From positions 1 to 64,000 of the forward strand of contig DASUTC010000305.1 of the NCBI GenBank assembly GCA_036374795.1: DNA of 64,000 bases, given 5' to 3'. Of this stretch, positions 35,785-43,632 are shown piece by piece. The notes below the pieces were generated by a model that ran no database searches, was not told where the DNA came from, and saw nothing but the letters and a program-made list of their open reading frames with translations. The translations under genes and the position numbers were made by a program. Positions within the stretch are counted from its first letter, which is position 1; every line of letters starts with the position of its first letter. The DNA is from Herpetosiphonaceae bacterium. Lineage in GTDB: Bacteria; Chloroflexota; Chloroflexia; Chloroflexales; Kallotenuaceae.

Positions 35785-36121
35785 CAGTTTCTATCGCCAA
35801 CTGAGGGTGCGATTTATCAGGTTCTCGCTCAGGCGGTCCAAGGTCGAGCCATCATCTGTATGAAAGCCCGGCCTGCCGATGTTTTTTGTGGCACGTCCCC
35901 ATGAAAACCGGGCGGCCTTAAATCGGATTGCCCAAAAACATATTGATTTTCTCCTGTGCGATCCCGTCACCCCTCGACCAGTCCTTGGCATTGAACTCGA
36001 CGACTCAAGCCAAGTGCGGCGGCCAGGAGATTCCGCATCCGACCAGCGGGAAGGTCTTCGGGATTGCTCGGCGGGAAACCGGTACAGCACTGGCCTAAGC
36101 TTGCTGATCTGCCGGGACTGA
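35785..36121 (+). pseudogene. DUF2726-family gene, frameshifted
   Basis: One frame reads FLSPTEGAIYQVLAQAVQG and AIICMKARPADVF; at a run of six T (about 35880-35886) the sense moves to the next frame, giving VARPHENRAALNRIAQKHID, FLLCDPVTPRPVLGIELDDS and then QREGLRDCSAG to a stop at 36121. The order LSPxE, then a KhIDFLLCD block, then vxGIELDDSS matches DUF2726 (a nuclease-like domain with D/E-D residues). A single-base indel in the T-run explains the break; the His after DDSS is also lost. Probably non-functional unless frameshifting occurs. Confidence 0.65.
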
Positions 36122-36186
36122 GCGAGGGAGCGCGCCTCCTGCGCTCCTGCGGCTCGACCATCACCCATGAGGAGGCCCAGGAATCT

Positions 36187-36291
36187 ATGCAGCAGACATT
36201 CACCCCGCCGCTTCCAAGCGGCAAGCAGGTCGAGAGGTGCTATCCCGACCTGGCTCAGCTCATTCTCGACGGCGACTCATACGATGCGTAG
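36187..36291 (+). CDS. Possible 34-codon ORF
   Basis: ATG at 36187 preceded by GAGGAGG about 12 nt away and AGGA 5 nt away; encodes a small acidic peptide (KQVERCYPDLAQLILDGD near its end). No family recognised and too short to judge coding by composition. Confidence 0.25.
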   Translation: MQQTFTPPLPSGKQVERCYPDLAQLILDGDSYDA

Positions 36292-36911
36292 CTGCGATCC
36301 CGATACATATGTCAGCATGATGCTCACCGTGCGGGATAGCTCCGGTGCGATCGCATCCGCGATGGAGATCTGCCGGTGTGGTGCAGGCGCGTCTGTAGAG
36401 CGGGTGGCGTCAACAGTAACGAACCACCCCGATCACCGGGATCGGGGTGGTTGGTGCGTGGGGAGGGTGAGGGGGCCAGGCGGTGTTGATAGACGGCTGC
36501 AAAGACCTGTTATCCCACGATCTCCCCATCCCGCGCTCGCTTCGCGGAGGCGTCCCTAGCCGTGGCGCGTGCCGCAGACGGCGCTAGCAAGCCCGATCCC
36601 GCTGTCGCTGCGCCGCCGCGTACTGGCGCTGCTGCTGGCAGGCGCAGAGCGCGTGCCACCTGCGCACGATCCAGATTGTTCGGGACGGACATCGCGGCGC
36701 CGCCGGTTTATCTCTGCCGAACAGCAGTGCCACATCGGATCATGAAAGGGTTTTTATCGGCGGTCTTCTCCAGGAGATCCGTACACCCTTCCGCTGTCTC
36801 TGCTTCGCCATCTCTGACGCTTGACGTAATCTCCGGTTTTCGGTTTTGAGTTGTGCGTTTTCGAGTTTTCCGCCCCGTGTGGAGGCTCCAGTGGGGAAAA
36901 GACGCCAAAAA
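36292..36911. other. Island right end, about 620 bp without a recognised gene
   Basis: Contains the hairpin at 36422-36452. Open frames on both strands are GC-driven. I see no recombinase or repeat here apart from the region adjoining the tRNA terminator. Confidence 0.4.
36422..36452 (+). terminator. 13-bp hairpin
   Basis: AACCACCCCGATC (36422-36434) pairs exactly with GATCGGGGTGGTT (36440-36452), loop ACCGG. No U-run. Possible terminator at the right end of the island. Confidence 0.55.
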
Positions 36912-36935
36912 GGACGACGTAGCGCTACGTCGTCC
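36912..36935 (-). terminator. Terminator of the tRNA-Pro/tRNA-Gly transcript
   Basis: A perfect 24-base palindrome (12-bp arms). On the minus strand it is followed by TTTTTGG and lies 16 nt past the tRNA-Gly CCA end. Confidence 0.85.
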
Positions 36936-36950
36936 CTATCTGGCGTGCTG

Positions 36951-37025
36951 TGGAGCGGGAGACGGGACTCGAACCCGCAACCATCTGCTTGGAAGGCAGA
37001 TGCGCTACCATTGCGCTACTCCCGC
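36951..37025 (-). tRNA. tRNA-Gly (UCC)
   Basis: The minus strand folds as a full cloverleaf: acceptor GCGGGAG/CTCCCGC, D-arm, anticodon arm TCTGC-CTTCCAA-GCAGA with anticodon TCC, T-arm with GGTTCGAGTCC, and an encoded CCA. Five nt from tRNA-Pro, likely one transcript. Its 3' part is duplicated at 29361. Confidence 0.95.
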
Positions 37026-37029
37026 AGGC

Positions 37030-37105
<76 letters not shown>

Positions 37106-37153
37106 ACGCATGAAAGTATAACGGATGACATGGGCATCGTCAAGGAAAGCCGG

Positions 37154-37164
37154 TGTGCTATAAT
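37154..37164 (+). promoter_or_regulatory. Extended -10 promoter of nrdR
   Basis: TGCTATAAT, a consensus -10 (37159-37164) with the extended TGn element, ends only 8 nt before the nrdR ATG at 37173. No good -35. The predicted transcription start coincides with the start codon, so nrdR is probably leaderless. No pair of NrdR boxes was identified. Confidence 0.65.
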
Positions 37165-37172
37165 ACCTGTGT

Positions 37173-37631
37173 ATGCGCTGTCCATATTGCCAGGCGAACG
37201 ATACACAAGTGCTGGATACACGCAAGCTCGATCAGGGCGCCACGATTCGGCGTCGGCGGCGGTGCGAGGCGTGTGGACGGCGTTTTACAACGGTGGAGCG
37301 AATCGAGCCGCCGTCGCTGCTGGTCGTCAAGAAGAGCGGCAATCGTGAGCCGTACGAGCGCGAGAAGGTGCTCGGCGGGATCAAGACCGCGCTCTATCGT
37401 CGACCGATCGCGCCCGACGCCGCCGAGCGGATCGTGAATGAGGTCGAGGCCGCGCTGATGGCCTGCGATCTGCCGGAGGTGCCCACGGTGGTCATCGGCG
37501 ATCTGGTGATGGATCGGCTGCGCGAGGTCGACGAGGTGGCCTATATCCGGTTTGCCTCGGTCTACCGCGCATTCAACGACGTGGGCAAGCTGCGCGAGGC
37601 GATGGATGCGCTGCGCAATACGACACCGTAA
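37173..37631 (+). CDS. nrdR: Transcriptional repressor NrdR
   Basis: 152 residues, the standard NrdR length. The N-terminal zinc ribbon has C3, C6, C31 and C34 around [15 protein letters not shown]. The ATP-cone domain (about 49-139) begins [20 protein letters not shown] and includes [17 protein letters not shown]. NrdR represses ribonucleotide-reductase genes when dATP/ATP is bound. No reductase gene is near. No Shine-Dalgarno precedes the ATG, in line with the leaderless promoter. Confidence 0.97.
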   Translation: MRCPYCQANDTQVLDTRKLDQGATIRRRRRCEACGRRFTTVERIEPPSLLVVKKSGNREPYEREKVLGGIKTALYRRPIAPDAAERIVNEVEAALMACDLPEVPTVVIGDLVMDRLREVDEVAYIRFASVYRAFNDVGKLREAMDALRNTTP

Positions 37632-37700
37632 CGCTACTCAACTCATAACGATCTTTCTTTGCGCGTCAGCATGGTTGCTGACGCTATTTTTGAGGATGGC

Positions 37701-38585
37701 ATGCCAACTCAACCACCTGTGATGGACGAAACACCTGAGACAACCGATCATACGACCGAAGCTCCGGCGAAGCGCGCGCGGGCAGCGGCGAAAGAGAAAG
37801 CGCCGCGCGCAGCCAGGCCGCCGCTCGGCCAGGTGCTCCGTGAGCTGGACTGGCTGACTCTGCTGGTCGTTGGGCTTGGCCTGGGCGCGCTCTGGATCTT
37901 TGTGATCGTGGACGGCGGCCCGCTGCAAATCCTGGCCGGGCTGCTGCCGGTGACGGCTGGCATTCTTGTGGGCCGTCGTGTACAGCGGCATATCGTCTGG
38001 CACGCCGTGCTCCTGAGCCTGATCGCGACGATTGCGGCTGCTGTTGCCGGAGCGATCATCCTGTCAACTCGTCAGGTACTCGCCGAGGAGACGGCGCAAA
38101 TCCTGTTCATCGCGATCCTGACGCTGCCGATCTTTCCGGCGCTGGGCGTGATCACCGCGTCGCGCAGCGAGCAGCGGCTCCGCGCGGCCCGCGAAGAAAA
38201 CGAGAAGCGCGGCGGGCGGCTCGATCGGCCTGGTCGGGTGCGCTCCATTGACGATCTGCGCGCGCTGTCGCTGCCGCAGTTGGGCGGCTACGTCGCCGAT
38301 CTGTTCCGCAAGCACGGCTTCTTGATCAACGACTATCGCTTCGAGAAGGAGCGGCTCGATTTCCAGGTAAGCTACGAGGGTGAGCCGTGGCTGCTGCGCG
38401 TGACCACCGCTGAGAAAGTCAAGCCCGGCTTTGCCCAGGAGCTGGCGCAGCGCATGAAGGCAGAGGGCGTCAAGAAGGGCGTGGTCATCACCTCGATGGA
38501 TTTTCAAGAGGGCGCGGCGCGCTGGGCCAAAGATAAGCCGATTGTGCTGCTGGACGGCCCTACGCTGCTCTCGATGAACGATTAG
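37701..38585 (+). CDS. Membrane protein with Mrr-like nuclease-fold domain
   Basis: 294 residues. A basic, Ala-rich N-terminus (1-45) is followed by four membrane helices in two pairs (about 53-90 and 100-150) and a cytoplasmic domain (about 190-290) with the Mrr/restriction-endonuclease-like order LPQLGGYVADLFRKHGF, LDFQVSYEGEPWLLRVTTAE, then GVKKGVVITSMDFQEGAARW and IVLLDGPTLLSM. The usual D...QxK catalytic triad is not evident: the QxK position reads LRV, so the domain may bind rather than cut nucleic acid. GAGG 6 nt before ATG 37701; earlier starts (37659, 37671) lack a ribosome site. Confidence 0.72.
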   Translation: MPTQPPVMDETPETTDHTTEAPAKRARAAAKEKAPRAARPPLGQVLRELDWLTLLVVGLGLGALWIFVIVDGGPLQILAGLLPVTAGILVGRRVQRHIVWHAVLLSLIATIAAAVAGAIILSTRQVLAEETAQILFIAILTLPIFPALGVITASRSEQRLRAAREENEKRGGRLDRPGRVRSIDDLRALSLPQLGGYVADLFRKHGFLINDYRFEKERLDFQVSYEGEPWLLRVTTAEKVKPGFAQELAQRMKAEGVKKGVVITSMDFQEGAARWAKDKPIVLLDGPTLLSMND

Positions 38586-38611
38586 CGCCTCGTGCGGGGA
38601 TAAGGCAGCGC

Positions 38612-38717
38612 AGAAACAGGAAACGCAGAAACAAGGGAATAAAGGAACAAGGGAACACGCGATAGCACAAGGAACAACGAAGTTGAGCGTTTGGTTCGTT
38701 TGTTCTTTGTTTGATTC
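38612..38717. repeat. GAACAA/TTGTTC-rich intergenic hairpin element (copy 4)
   Basis: Between convergent genes: a purine arm of GAAACA, GGAACAAGGGAACA and AAGGAACAACG words, then a pyrimidine arm GTTTGGTTCGTTTGTTCTTTG, continuing into TTCTCAGTTCTCGGTTCTCGG inside the 3' end of the glycosyltransferase frame. Confidence 0.5.
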
Positions 38718-40004
38718 TCAGTTCTCGGTTCTCGGCGCTTGGTCCTCCGCCAGCGCCTCCTCGTACACGGCGCGGATCGAGGCATACTTTCGATCGAACG
38801 TCAGCTCACGTAGCACCTTGGCCCGACCACAGGCTCCCAGCCGCTCGGCCAGCGCGCGATCCGCAAGCAAGCGCCGGATCTGCTCGGCCAGCCCCGTCAC
38901 GTCGCCGAAATCCACCAGCAGACCGTTCTGCCCGTCGTCGATCACGGCGGGCACGCCGCCTGCCCGCGCGCCGATCACCGGCAGATTGTACATCCAGGCT
39001 TCCAGATACACGATCCCAAACGAATCGGTACGCGAGGGCATGACGTACAGATCGGCGGCGGCCAGCGCATCCAGCTTCGTCTGATGCGGCGCGGCCCGCA
39101 GCAGCAGCATGCGCTGTCTGGTCGACTCCGGCAGCGCTGAGTAGAACTGCTCGAACTGCGCCAGCGTCGTCGCGGCGATCAGCACCAGCGTCGCGTCGCT
39201 GCCGCCCTGCCAGAGCCGCTGCATGGCCGCGATCGTGTGCATCGTGCCTTTGTCGAACGCCGCAGCGCCGATCGCCAGGACAACCGGGCCGCCGACGTTG
39301 TGCTCGCGCCGGAAGCGCTGGGCATCGCCGCCGACCAGCGCTTCGGGGCGCACCCAGCAGCCGATCGTGCGCAGCTTCTCCTGGGGCACGCCGCGCTGCC
39401 GCAGGTAATCGCCTTCGAGCTCGGTCTGGACCATCACATATTTTGATTGACGTAAGATCGCAAGGTGATGGCGCTGGCTGTAGTAGCGCACGATCTGGCG
39501 ATTGCCGGGCTCTCCCAGGTGGACGAATGGCGTGCAGAGATGCGGAATGCCTCGGCGCTGCGCGAAGCGTAGAGCGGGCAGGATCGTGAAATCGAGCGTG
39601 ATGTTGGTGGTGTGGACCAGATCGAAGCGCTCGCTGGTCGTCGCCAGGTAGCGATACATCGCCGGGACGCGCGGCGTCAGCAGCGCCATTCGGTTCAGCA
39701 GCGGCGTGGTGCCCGGCAGGCGGCCCAGCTCGACCATCAGCCGCCGCAGGATCGGGTAGCCGATCGGCGGGCCGGGCGCGCGCTGCACCGGAAAGCGTTT
39801 GATGCACACGCCGTTATGGATCGTCTCAGGCTCGGAGATCGTCTTGCGGCGCGCTGCCCAGAAATGATCCAGATCCCAGGCGTCGGTTGTGAGTACCGTG
39901 ACCCGATGCCCGTCCGCGACCAGCCGCTCGCTCAACTCCTTGAAGTAGCCCTCGGAGCCGCCGACGTAGGGATAGTAGCGCTGAATGACGTGTAAAAAGT
40001 GCAT
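38718..40004 (-). CDS. GT4-family glycosyltransferase
   Basis: 428 residues, GT-B fold. The N-terminal Gly-rich acceptor loop (YYPYVGGSEGYFKELSERL) and the C-terminal donor site with GAAAFDKGTMHTIAAM and the family signature PSRTDSFGIVYLEAWMYNLP, then GGVPAVIDDGQNGLLV, place it in GT4 with retaining alpha-mannosyl/glucosyl transferases. Probably makes an envelope glycan or glycolipid. The last codons (from QAPRTEN) run into the dispersed repeat, so the natural C-terminus has probably been altered by it. No clear ribosome site; ATG 40004 and 40013 are both possible. Confidence 0.87.
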   Translation of the reverse strand: MHFLHVIQRYYPYVGGSEGYFKELSERLVADGHRVTVLTTDAWDLDHFWAARRKTISEPETIHNGVCIKRFPVQRAPGPPIGYPILRRLMVELGRLPGTTPLLNRMALLTPRVPAMYRYLATTSERFDLVHTTNITLDFTILPALRFAQRRGIPHLCTPFVHLGEPGNRQIVRYYSQRHHLAILRQSKYVMVQTELEGDYLRQRGVPQEKLRTIGCWVRPEALVGGDAQRFRREHNVGGPVVLAIGAAAFDKGTMHTIAAMQRLWQGGSDATLVLIAATTLAQFEQFYSALPESTRQRMLLLRAAPHQTKLDALAAADLYVMPSRTDSFGIVYLEAWMYNLPVIGARAGGVPAVIDDGQNGLLVDFGDVTGLAEQIRRLLADRALAERLGACGRAKVLRELTFDRKYASIRAVYEEALAEDQAPRTEN

Positions 40005-40036
40005 ACGCCGCATGATACGGGCGGAGCCGCCGATCC

Positions 40037-40066
40037 GCAAGGGGCGACCATGCAGGTCGCCCTTGC
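40037..40066 (-). terminator. Hairpin between the propeller and glycosyltransferase genes
   Basis: GCAAGGGGCGACC (40037-40049) pairs with GGTCGCCCTTGC (40055-40066) with one bulged G; 41 nt beyond the stop of the gene at 40107. No U-run. Confidence 0.5.
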
Positions 40067-40106
40067 ATGATCGCCTCTTTGCGTACAAAGGTTGAACGTG
40101 CTTGCG

Positions 40107-41921
40107 CTACTGGTGCCAGAGCGGCCAGCGGTCATCGACCGTGTTGTTGGTCAACTGCGTGACGCGCGCCGGGTTGTCGATGCTCAGCTTGTAGATCTCG
40201 TAGTCGCCGTCGCGATTCGAGTCGAAGATGATCTCGAAGCCGTTGCTGGCCCACGAGGCCGCGCCGTCGTCCGCGCCGCTGGTCGTCAGCCGCTGCTCGC
40301 CGCTGCCGTCGATATTGGCGACATACACATCGCCCTGCCCGTTGCGGTTGGAGGCAAAGAGGATCTTGCCGCCGCTGGGTGAGACGCGCGGGAAGTAGTT
40401 GTCGGCATTGGCCTGCTTGACGATCGGACGAATGTTGACCAGATTCGCCGGGATGTACTGGTCGCTCGGCGTGTAGGTGTACTGAATGTCGGCGCGGTAG
40501 ATCGCGAACTTGCCCTCACAGTTCGCTGCGAAGACGATCCCCGATCCGTCCGCCAGCCAGCTTGGCGACTGATACACGCAGTTGTCGCGGTACGGCATGG
40601 CGACGCTGGGCGTGACGCGCTCCGCGCCGAACGGCATGATCGCGATCGACGACAGGTTGCCGGGCTGGTGGATCACCGCGATCTGCGTTCCGTCGGGCGA
40701 GACAGCCGCGTTGAAGGCGTTGCTGCCGAACTCGCTGCCCGCCGTGTGCTGCTTCACATCCGCGCCATTGTTCAGGTTGATGCTGAAGAGCTGGCGCAGC
40801 CCGCCGTCACGGCGCGAGTCGGTCATAAGCCGGGGCGATTCGCCCTCCACGTAGCTCCGCCGCCACGAGTAGGGCACCGTCTCCTGCGTGCCGCTCGTGA
40901 TCTGCCGCAGGTTGAAGCCGTTGGCGTCCATCAGAAACGTCTCCCAGTGGTCGGCGGAGGCCAGCCGCGAGGCAAAGGCGATCGGCAGATCGGGCGGATT
41001 GTCGAGGCCGCCCTGCCAGGGCTGTCCCAGGTGCGGGTAGCGCCACTGGAAGTAGTGCTGGCCGACGTTGCCCATCTCGACGCGGAAGGCCGCCGGATTC
41101 GACGGCGTGTACGTGACGACGCGCCGCTCGTAGAGCTGGACCAGAATGTCCTTCTCGACGCCGCCCACCCTGGCGCGCACCCAGTAGGCGTCGGTGATCG
41201 GGTAGCCGAAGGCAAACAGACCGTTGACCGGGCCGTTCTGGATGAAGTCGCGGAAGACGCGCGGCACGTTATGGCCGGTGATCGTGTTGTAGGTCACGAT
41301 CTCGGTCGCCGGATCGCGGGCAAGATCGGCGTTGTTGGTACGATTGCCCGCCTTATCCAGCACCGCGCCGACGCGCTGGCCGGTCCGGTCGGGATCGCGG
41401 TAGCCGTTGTCGACGGTCGCGACGCCTCTGAACGATTCATAGGTCGGCGCGTTCGGGTTGGTGGTGCCGGGATCGCCCGCGACCGGAACGTTGGCGGGCT
41501 GGCGCTGGATATTCTGATCCTCGCCGGTGCCATCACCCATCTTGACGCGGCCCGACACCATCTCGACGCTCAGCAGGCCATTGGTGACGCCCTGCACGGT
41601 GGCATTGTTGGGATTGTTCAGCTCCATGCGCGCTTTGTCGAAGTACTGGACCTGGCGCAGGCCGTTGGGCGACTGTTGGTAGTATTCCTTGTAGCCGAAC
41701 CAGGGGCCTGGACCCCAGGTGTAGGAGCGCTTGGCAGTGCCGTTCATGACGGCCTGATCGCTGGCGCGCCAGACGTTGAGAAATGTCTCATTGGCGAACT
41801 GAAAGCGGTGATTGCCGTCCCACAGCCCGGCCCGCGCGGGCGCGACTCCGGCTAGGGCGGCGAAGCCCATCAGGGCCGCTGCGCCCCAGCGCCGCCATGC
41901 TTGACGAGACTGACCGTTCAT
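40107..41921 (-). CDS. Secreted protein with FGYP module and PD40/TolB-like propeller
   Basis: 604 residues; AGGAGG 7 nt before the ATG. Signal peptide (about 12-31). Residues about 35-300 contain an FGYP-type module (FLNVWRASDQAV, VQYFDKARMELN, FAFGYPITDAYWV, VQLYERRVVTYTPSN, VEMGNVGQHYFQW) like that in the protein at 25484. The C-terminal half is a beta-propeller of PD40 repeats (SPDGTQIAVIH, LADGSGIVFAANCEG, SPSGGKILFASNRNGQGDVY, NGFEIIFDSNRDGDYEIY). An extracellular binding or sensing role is likely; no enzyme motif is visible. Confidence 0.82.
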   Translation of the reverse strand: MNGQSRQAWRRWGAAALMGFAALAGVAPARAGLWDGNHRFQFANETFLNVWRASDQAVMNGTAKRSYTWGPGPWFGYKEYYQQSPNGLRQVQYFDKARMELNNPNNATVQGVTNGLLSVEMVSGRVKMGDGTGEDQNIQRQPANVPVAGDPGTTNPNAPTYESFRGVATVDNGYRDPDRTGQRVGAVLDKAGNRTNNADLARDPATEIVTYNTITGHNVPRVFRDFIQNGPVNGLFAFGYPITDAYWVRARVGGVEKDILVQLYERRVVTYTPSNPAAFRVEMGNVGQHYFQWRYPHLGQPWQGGLDNPPDLPIAFASRLASADHWETFLMDANGFNLRQITSGTQETVPYSWRRSYVEGESPRLMTDSRRDGGLRQLFSINLNNGADVKQHTAGSEFGSNAFNAAVSPDGTQIAVIHQPGNLSSIAIMPFGAERVTPSVAMPYRDNCVYQSPSWLADGSGIVFAANCEGKFAIYRADIQYTYTPSDQYIPANLVNIRPIVKQANADNYFPRVSPSGGKILFASNRNGQGDVYVANIDGSGEQRLTTSGADDGAASWASNGFEIIFDSNRDGDYEIYKLSIDNPARVTQLTNNTVDDRWPLWHQ

Positions 41922-42164
41922 ATGGTTGTCCTCCTGTGATGACTTCTGTTTGCGACAGGAGCACTATATGCCTTTTGCACGTCGAAGCCGATCATAGCCG
42001 TGTGATATGGGGCTTGGATGGGGATGAGCTGGCTATCAGGTTCGACGCCCTTCCGCGCGGTGCCGATCTGCCGCCTTTCCGACTGGCGTCCAGCTTTCGA
42101 CTCATAGCTGAGCAAAGGAATCTGGGGCTCAAGCTATCATACATCTGATCGTGCGGCGCAAGTG

Positions 42165-42193
42165 TTGCCTTTTCGTAACTGGGTCGGTACAAT
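42165..42193 (+). promoter_or_regulatory. Strong sigma-70 promoter for the structured RNA
   Basis: TTGCCT (42165-42170), 17-nt spacer, TACAAT (42188-42193). Predicted start near 42200. Confidence 0.7.
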
Positions 42194-42199
42194 AGCACT

Positions 42200-42368
42200 A
42201 CCCTACGCTGTGCGCAGGTGAGTCCAATGTTTTGAGTCTACATTGGTTTTGAAGGGGAGCTCAGACTCGGACGGGAATGTGGTTCGCCCACTGCACCTGA
42301 CGGCTGGCACCCACCTACCGTGAGGTAGGCTTCAAAACACGCTCACCTGCTTCAGGTGGGGTTTTTCT
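42200..42368 (+). ncRNA. Structured RNA of about 170 nt (6S-like RNA or unassigned riboswitch)
   Basis: From the promoter start to a U-run, the sequence folds with a 9-bp closing helix P1 (42214-42222 with 42342-42350), P2 hairpin (42224-42230 with 42240-42246), an 8-bp helix P3 (TTTTGAAG 42247-42254 with CTTCAAAA 42330-42337) and P4 hairpin (42314-42319 with 42324-42329), around an inner GC-rich part containing GGGAATGTGG. The words GAATGTGG and GGCTTCAAAAC recall E. coli 6S RNA (GAAUGUGG; GCCUUAAAAC), but the branched layout is not the usual 6S rod. The terminator hairpin (42342-42366) shares a strand with P1, as in riboswitches. holA starts 38 nt after. Confidence 0.6.
42342..42366 (+). 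terminator. Intrinsic terminator at the end of the structured RNA
   Basis: CACCTG (42344-42349) and CAGGTG (42353-42358), extended by C-G and U-G pairs, followed by GGGTTTTTC. Its 5' arm is also the 3' strand of helix P1, so the two structures exclude each other. Confidence 0.8.
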
Positions 42369-42405
42369 ATGGTCTGTGCGCGTCACCTACCCAAGGATCG
42401 CCGCT

Positions 42406-43404
42406 ATGCTCTATCTCTTCTATGGCGCCGATGAGCTTGCGCGGGCAGAGGCGCTCGCGGCGCTCAAAGCCTCCATTCCCGCCGATCTGACCGATCTCAA
42501 TCTGACCGTTTTAGAAGGACGCCGGCTCAAGGTCGATGCGCTGGCTGCGGCCTGCGAGGCGATCCCGTTTCTCTCCGACCGCCGACTGGTGATTGTCGAG
42601 GATGCGCTCAAGCAGATCAAGTCCGGCGATCTGCGCGACGCGATCAAGGCCTACCTGCCGCGCGTGCCGGAGACGACCGATCTGGTCTTTGTCGAGCGCG
42701 AAGATTTCGATAAGCGCTCAGCGCTCTACACCGCGCTCAAGAAGGCCGCGACCGTCCGCGAGTTTCTGCCCAGGGAGGGCGCGGATCTTCAGCGCTGGCT
42801 TCAGGAGCGGGCGAAACTGCTCGATGTGCGGCTCATGCCCGACGCGGGCGCGCTGCTGGTGGAGCTTGCGGGCAACGACAGCCGCTCGCTGCTCAACGAG
42901 CTACATAAGCTGGCGGCGTATGCCGGAATCGGCGGCACGATCGCTCGTGACGACGTGCGGCTGCTGGTGCAGGATACCGGCGAAAGCTCGGTCTTTGCGT
43001 TCGTGGATGCGCTCGCGGCCCGGCAGCTCGGCCCCGCGCTGAAGCTGCTGCACGATCTGCTGGACGAGGGCCAGGCTCCGACCTATCTACTGTTTATGAT
43101 CGCACGCCAGGTACGCATTTTGTTGCAGGTCAAGGAGCTGGCCGATCAGCGCATGCGCCCCGATTCCATCGCGTCGGAGCTGGGCCAGAAGCCGTTCGTG
43201 GTGCGCAAGGCGGTCGAGCAGGCGGCGCGCTTCCAGTCCGATACGCTGCTCCAGCTTCACGATCGGCTGCTGGAGCTGGATCATTGGTCGAAGACAGGCC
43301 GGATCGAGGCCGACGCCGCGCTGGAGCTGCTCGTCGCCGAGACGTGCGTCGTGCCGGGGCAGCAAGCGGCTGCGGGCGGCGGGCGTGTGGCTCGGACGCG
43401 CTAG
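42406..43404 (+). CDS. holA: DNA polymerase III subunit delta
   Basis: 332 residues. The clamp-loader delta fold is shown by LYLFYGADELARAEALAALK, LNLTVLEGRRLKVDALAAACEAIPFLSDRRLVIVED, NDSRSLLNELHKLAAYAG, and the collar domain with LIARQVRILLQVKELADQR and KPFVVRKAVEQAARF. Delta is the wrench that opens the beta clamp for replication. ATG 42406 follows AAGG by 10 nt; the longer frame overlaps the terminator of the upstream RNA. If read-through of that terminator is needed, holA could be controlled by the RNA; a separate promoter inside 42369-42405 is not obvious. Confidence 0.93.
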   Translation: MLYLFYGADELARAEALAALKASIPADLTDLNLTVLEGRRLKVDALAAACEAIPFLSDRRLVIVEDALKQIKSGDLRDAIKAYLPRVPETTDLVFVEREDFDKRSALYTALKKAATVREFLPREGADLQRWLQERAKLLDVRLMPDAGALLVELAGNDSRSLLNELHKLAAYAGIGGTIARDDVRLLVQDTGESSVFAFVDALAARQLGPALKLLHDLLDEGQAPTYLLFMIARQVRILLQVKELADQRMRPDSIASELGQKPFVVRKAVEQAARFQSDTLLQLHDRLLELDHWSKTGRIEADAALELLVAETCVVPGQQAAAGGGRVARTR

Positions 43405-43456
43405 GCTGATGGTCGGGGATGAGGGCCGCAACTCCAATTCTCCGACTTTTGCCTGA

Positions 43457-43485
43457 TTGACATGGCCGATAGCCGCTGCTATACT
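43457..43485 (+). promoter_or_regulatory. Near-consensus sigma-70 promoter of the ABC exporter operon
   Basis: TTGACA (43457-43462), 17-nt spacer, TATACT (43480-43485). Predicted start near 43492, giving a leader of about 280 nt before the first exporter gene. Confidence 0.85.
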
Positions 43486-43518
43486 CGCTGACAGTTAGCC
43501 GATAAGGAGACGCTGTTG

Positions 43519-43608
43519 ATGAGCGCAATCCCGACAACCGTATGTGCATGGGCGATGACGACACCGCCATTCGCTCATACATGGGAGAAGTGCGCCCGCC
43601 AGACGTAG
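43519..43608 (+). CDS. Leader peptide upstream of the ABC exporter
   Basis: 29 codons (MSAIPTTVCAWAMTTPPF at the start, ending CARQT) with AAGGAG 9 nt upstream, inside the long leader between promoter and terminator hairpins. Thr and Pro codons cluster (ACG ACA CCG CCA). Position and arrangement resemble leader ORFs that control drug-resistance genes through ribosome stalling, such as bmrB before B. subtilis bmrCD. No database-recognisable product is expected. Confidence 0.6.
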   Translation: MSAIPTTVCAWAMTTPPFAHTWEKCARQT

Positions 43609-43632
43609 CCTGTATCACAATGTCATCACTGG

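Larger units (their letters stand above)
29361..36950. mobile_element. Decayed genomic island integrated at tRNA-Gly
   Basis: Bounded by the tRNA-Gly 3'-end fragment (29361) and the intact tRNA-Gly (36951-37025) as direct repeats, with a frameshifted tyrosine recombinase inside (32267-32557). Gene density is low, several genes are broken, and the content (sigma factor, small secreted proteins, DinB-like, cupin, dodecin, DUF2726) is unrelated to the flanks. Both tRNA 3' ends are followed by a hairpin terminator, as expected if one is the displaced original. Integration at the 3' side of a tRNA is the standard behaviour of tyrosine-recombinase islands. Confidence 0.65.

Noticed and set aside
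42200..42368. Assignment to cobalamin, TPP, SAM, FMN, glycine, ZTP riboswitches, SRP RNA or tmRNA
   Set aside because: The conserved core sequences of those families, as I remember them, are not present; the region is left as 6S-like or unassigned.
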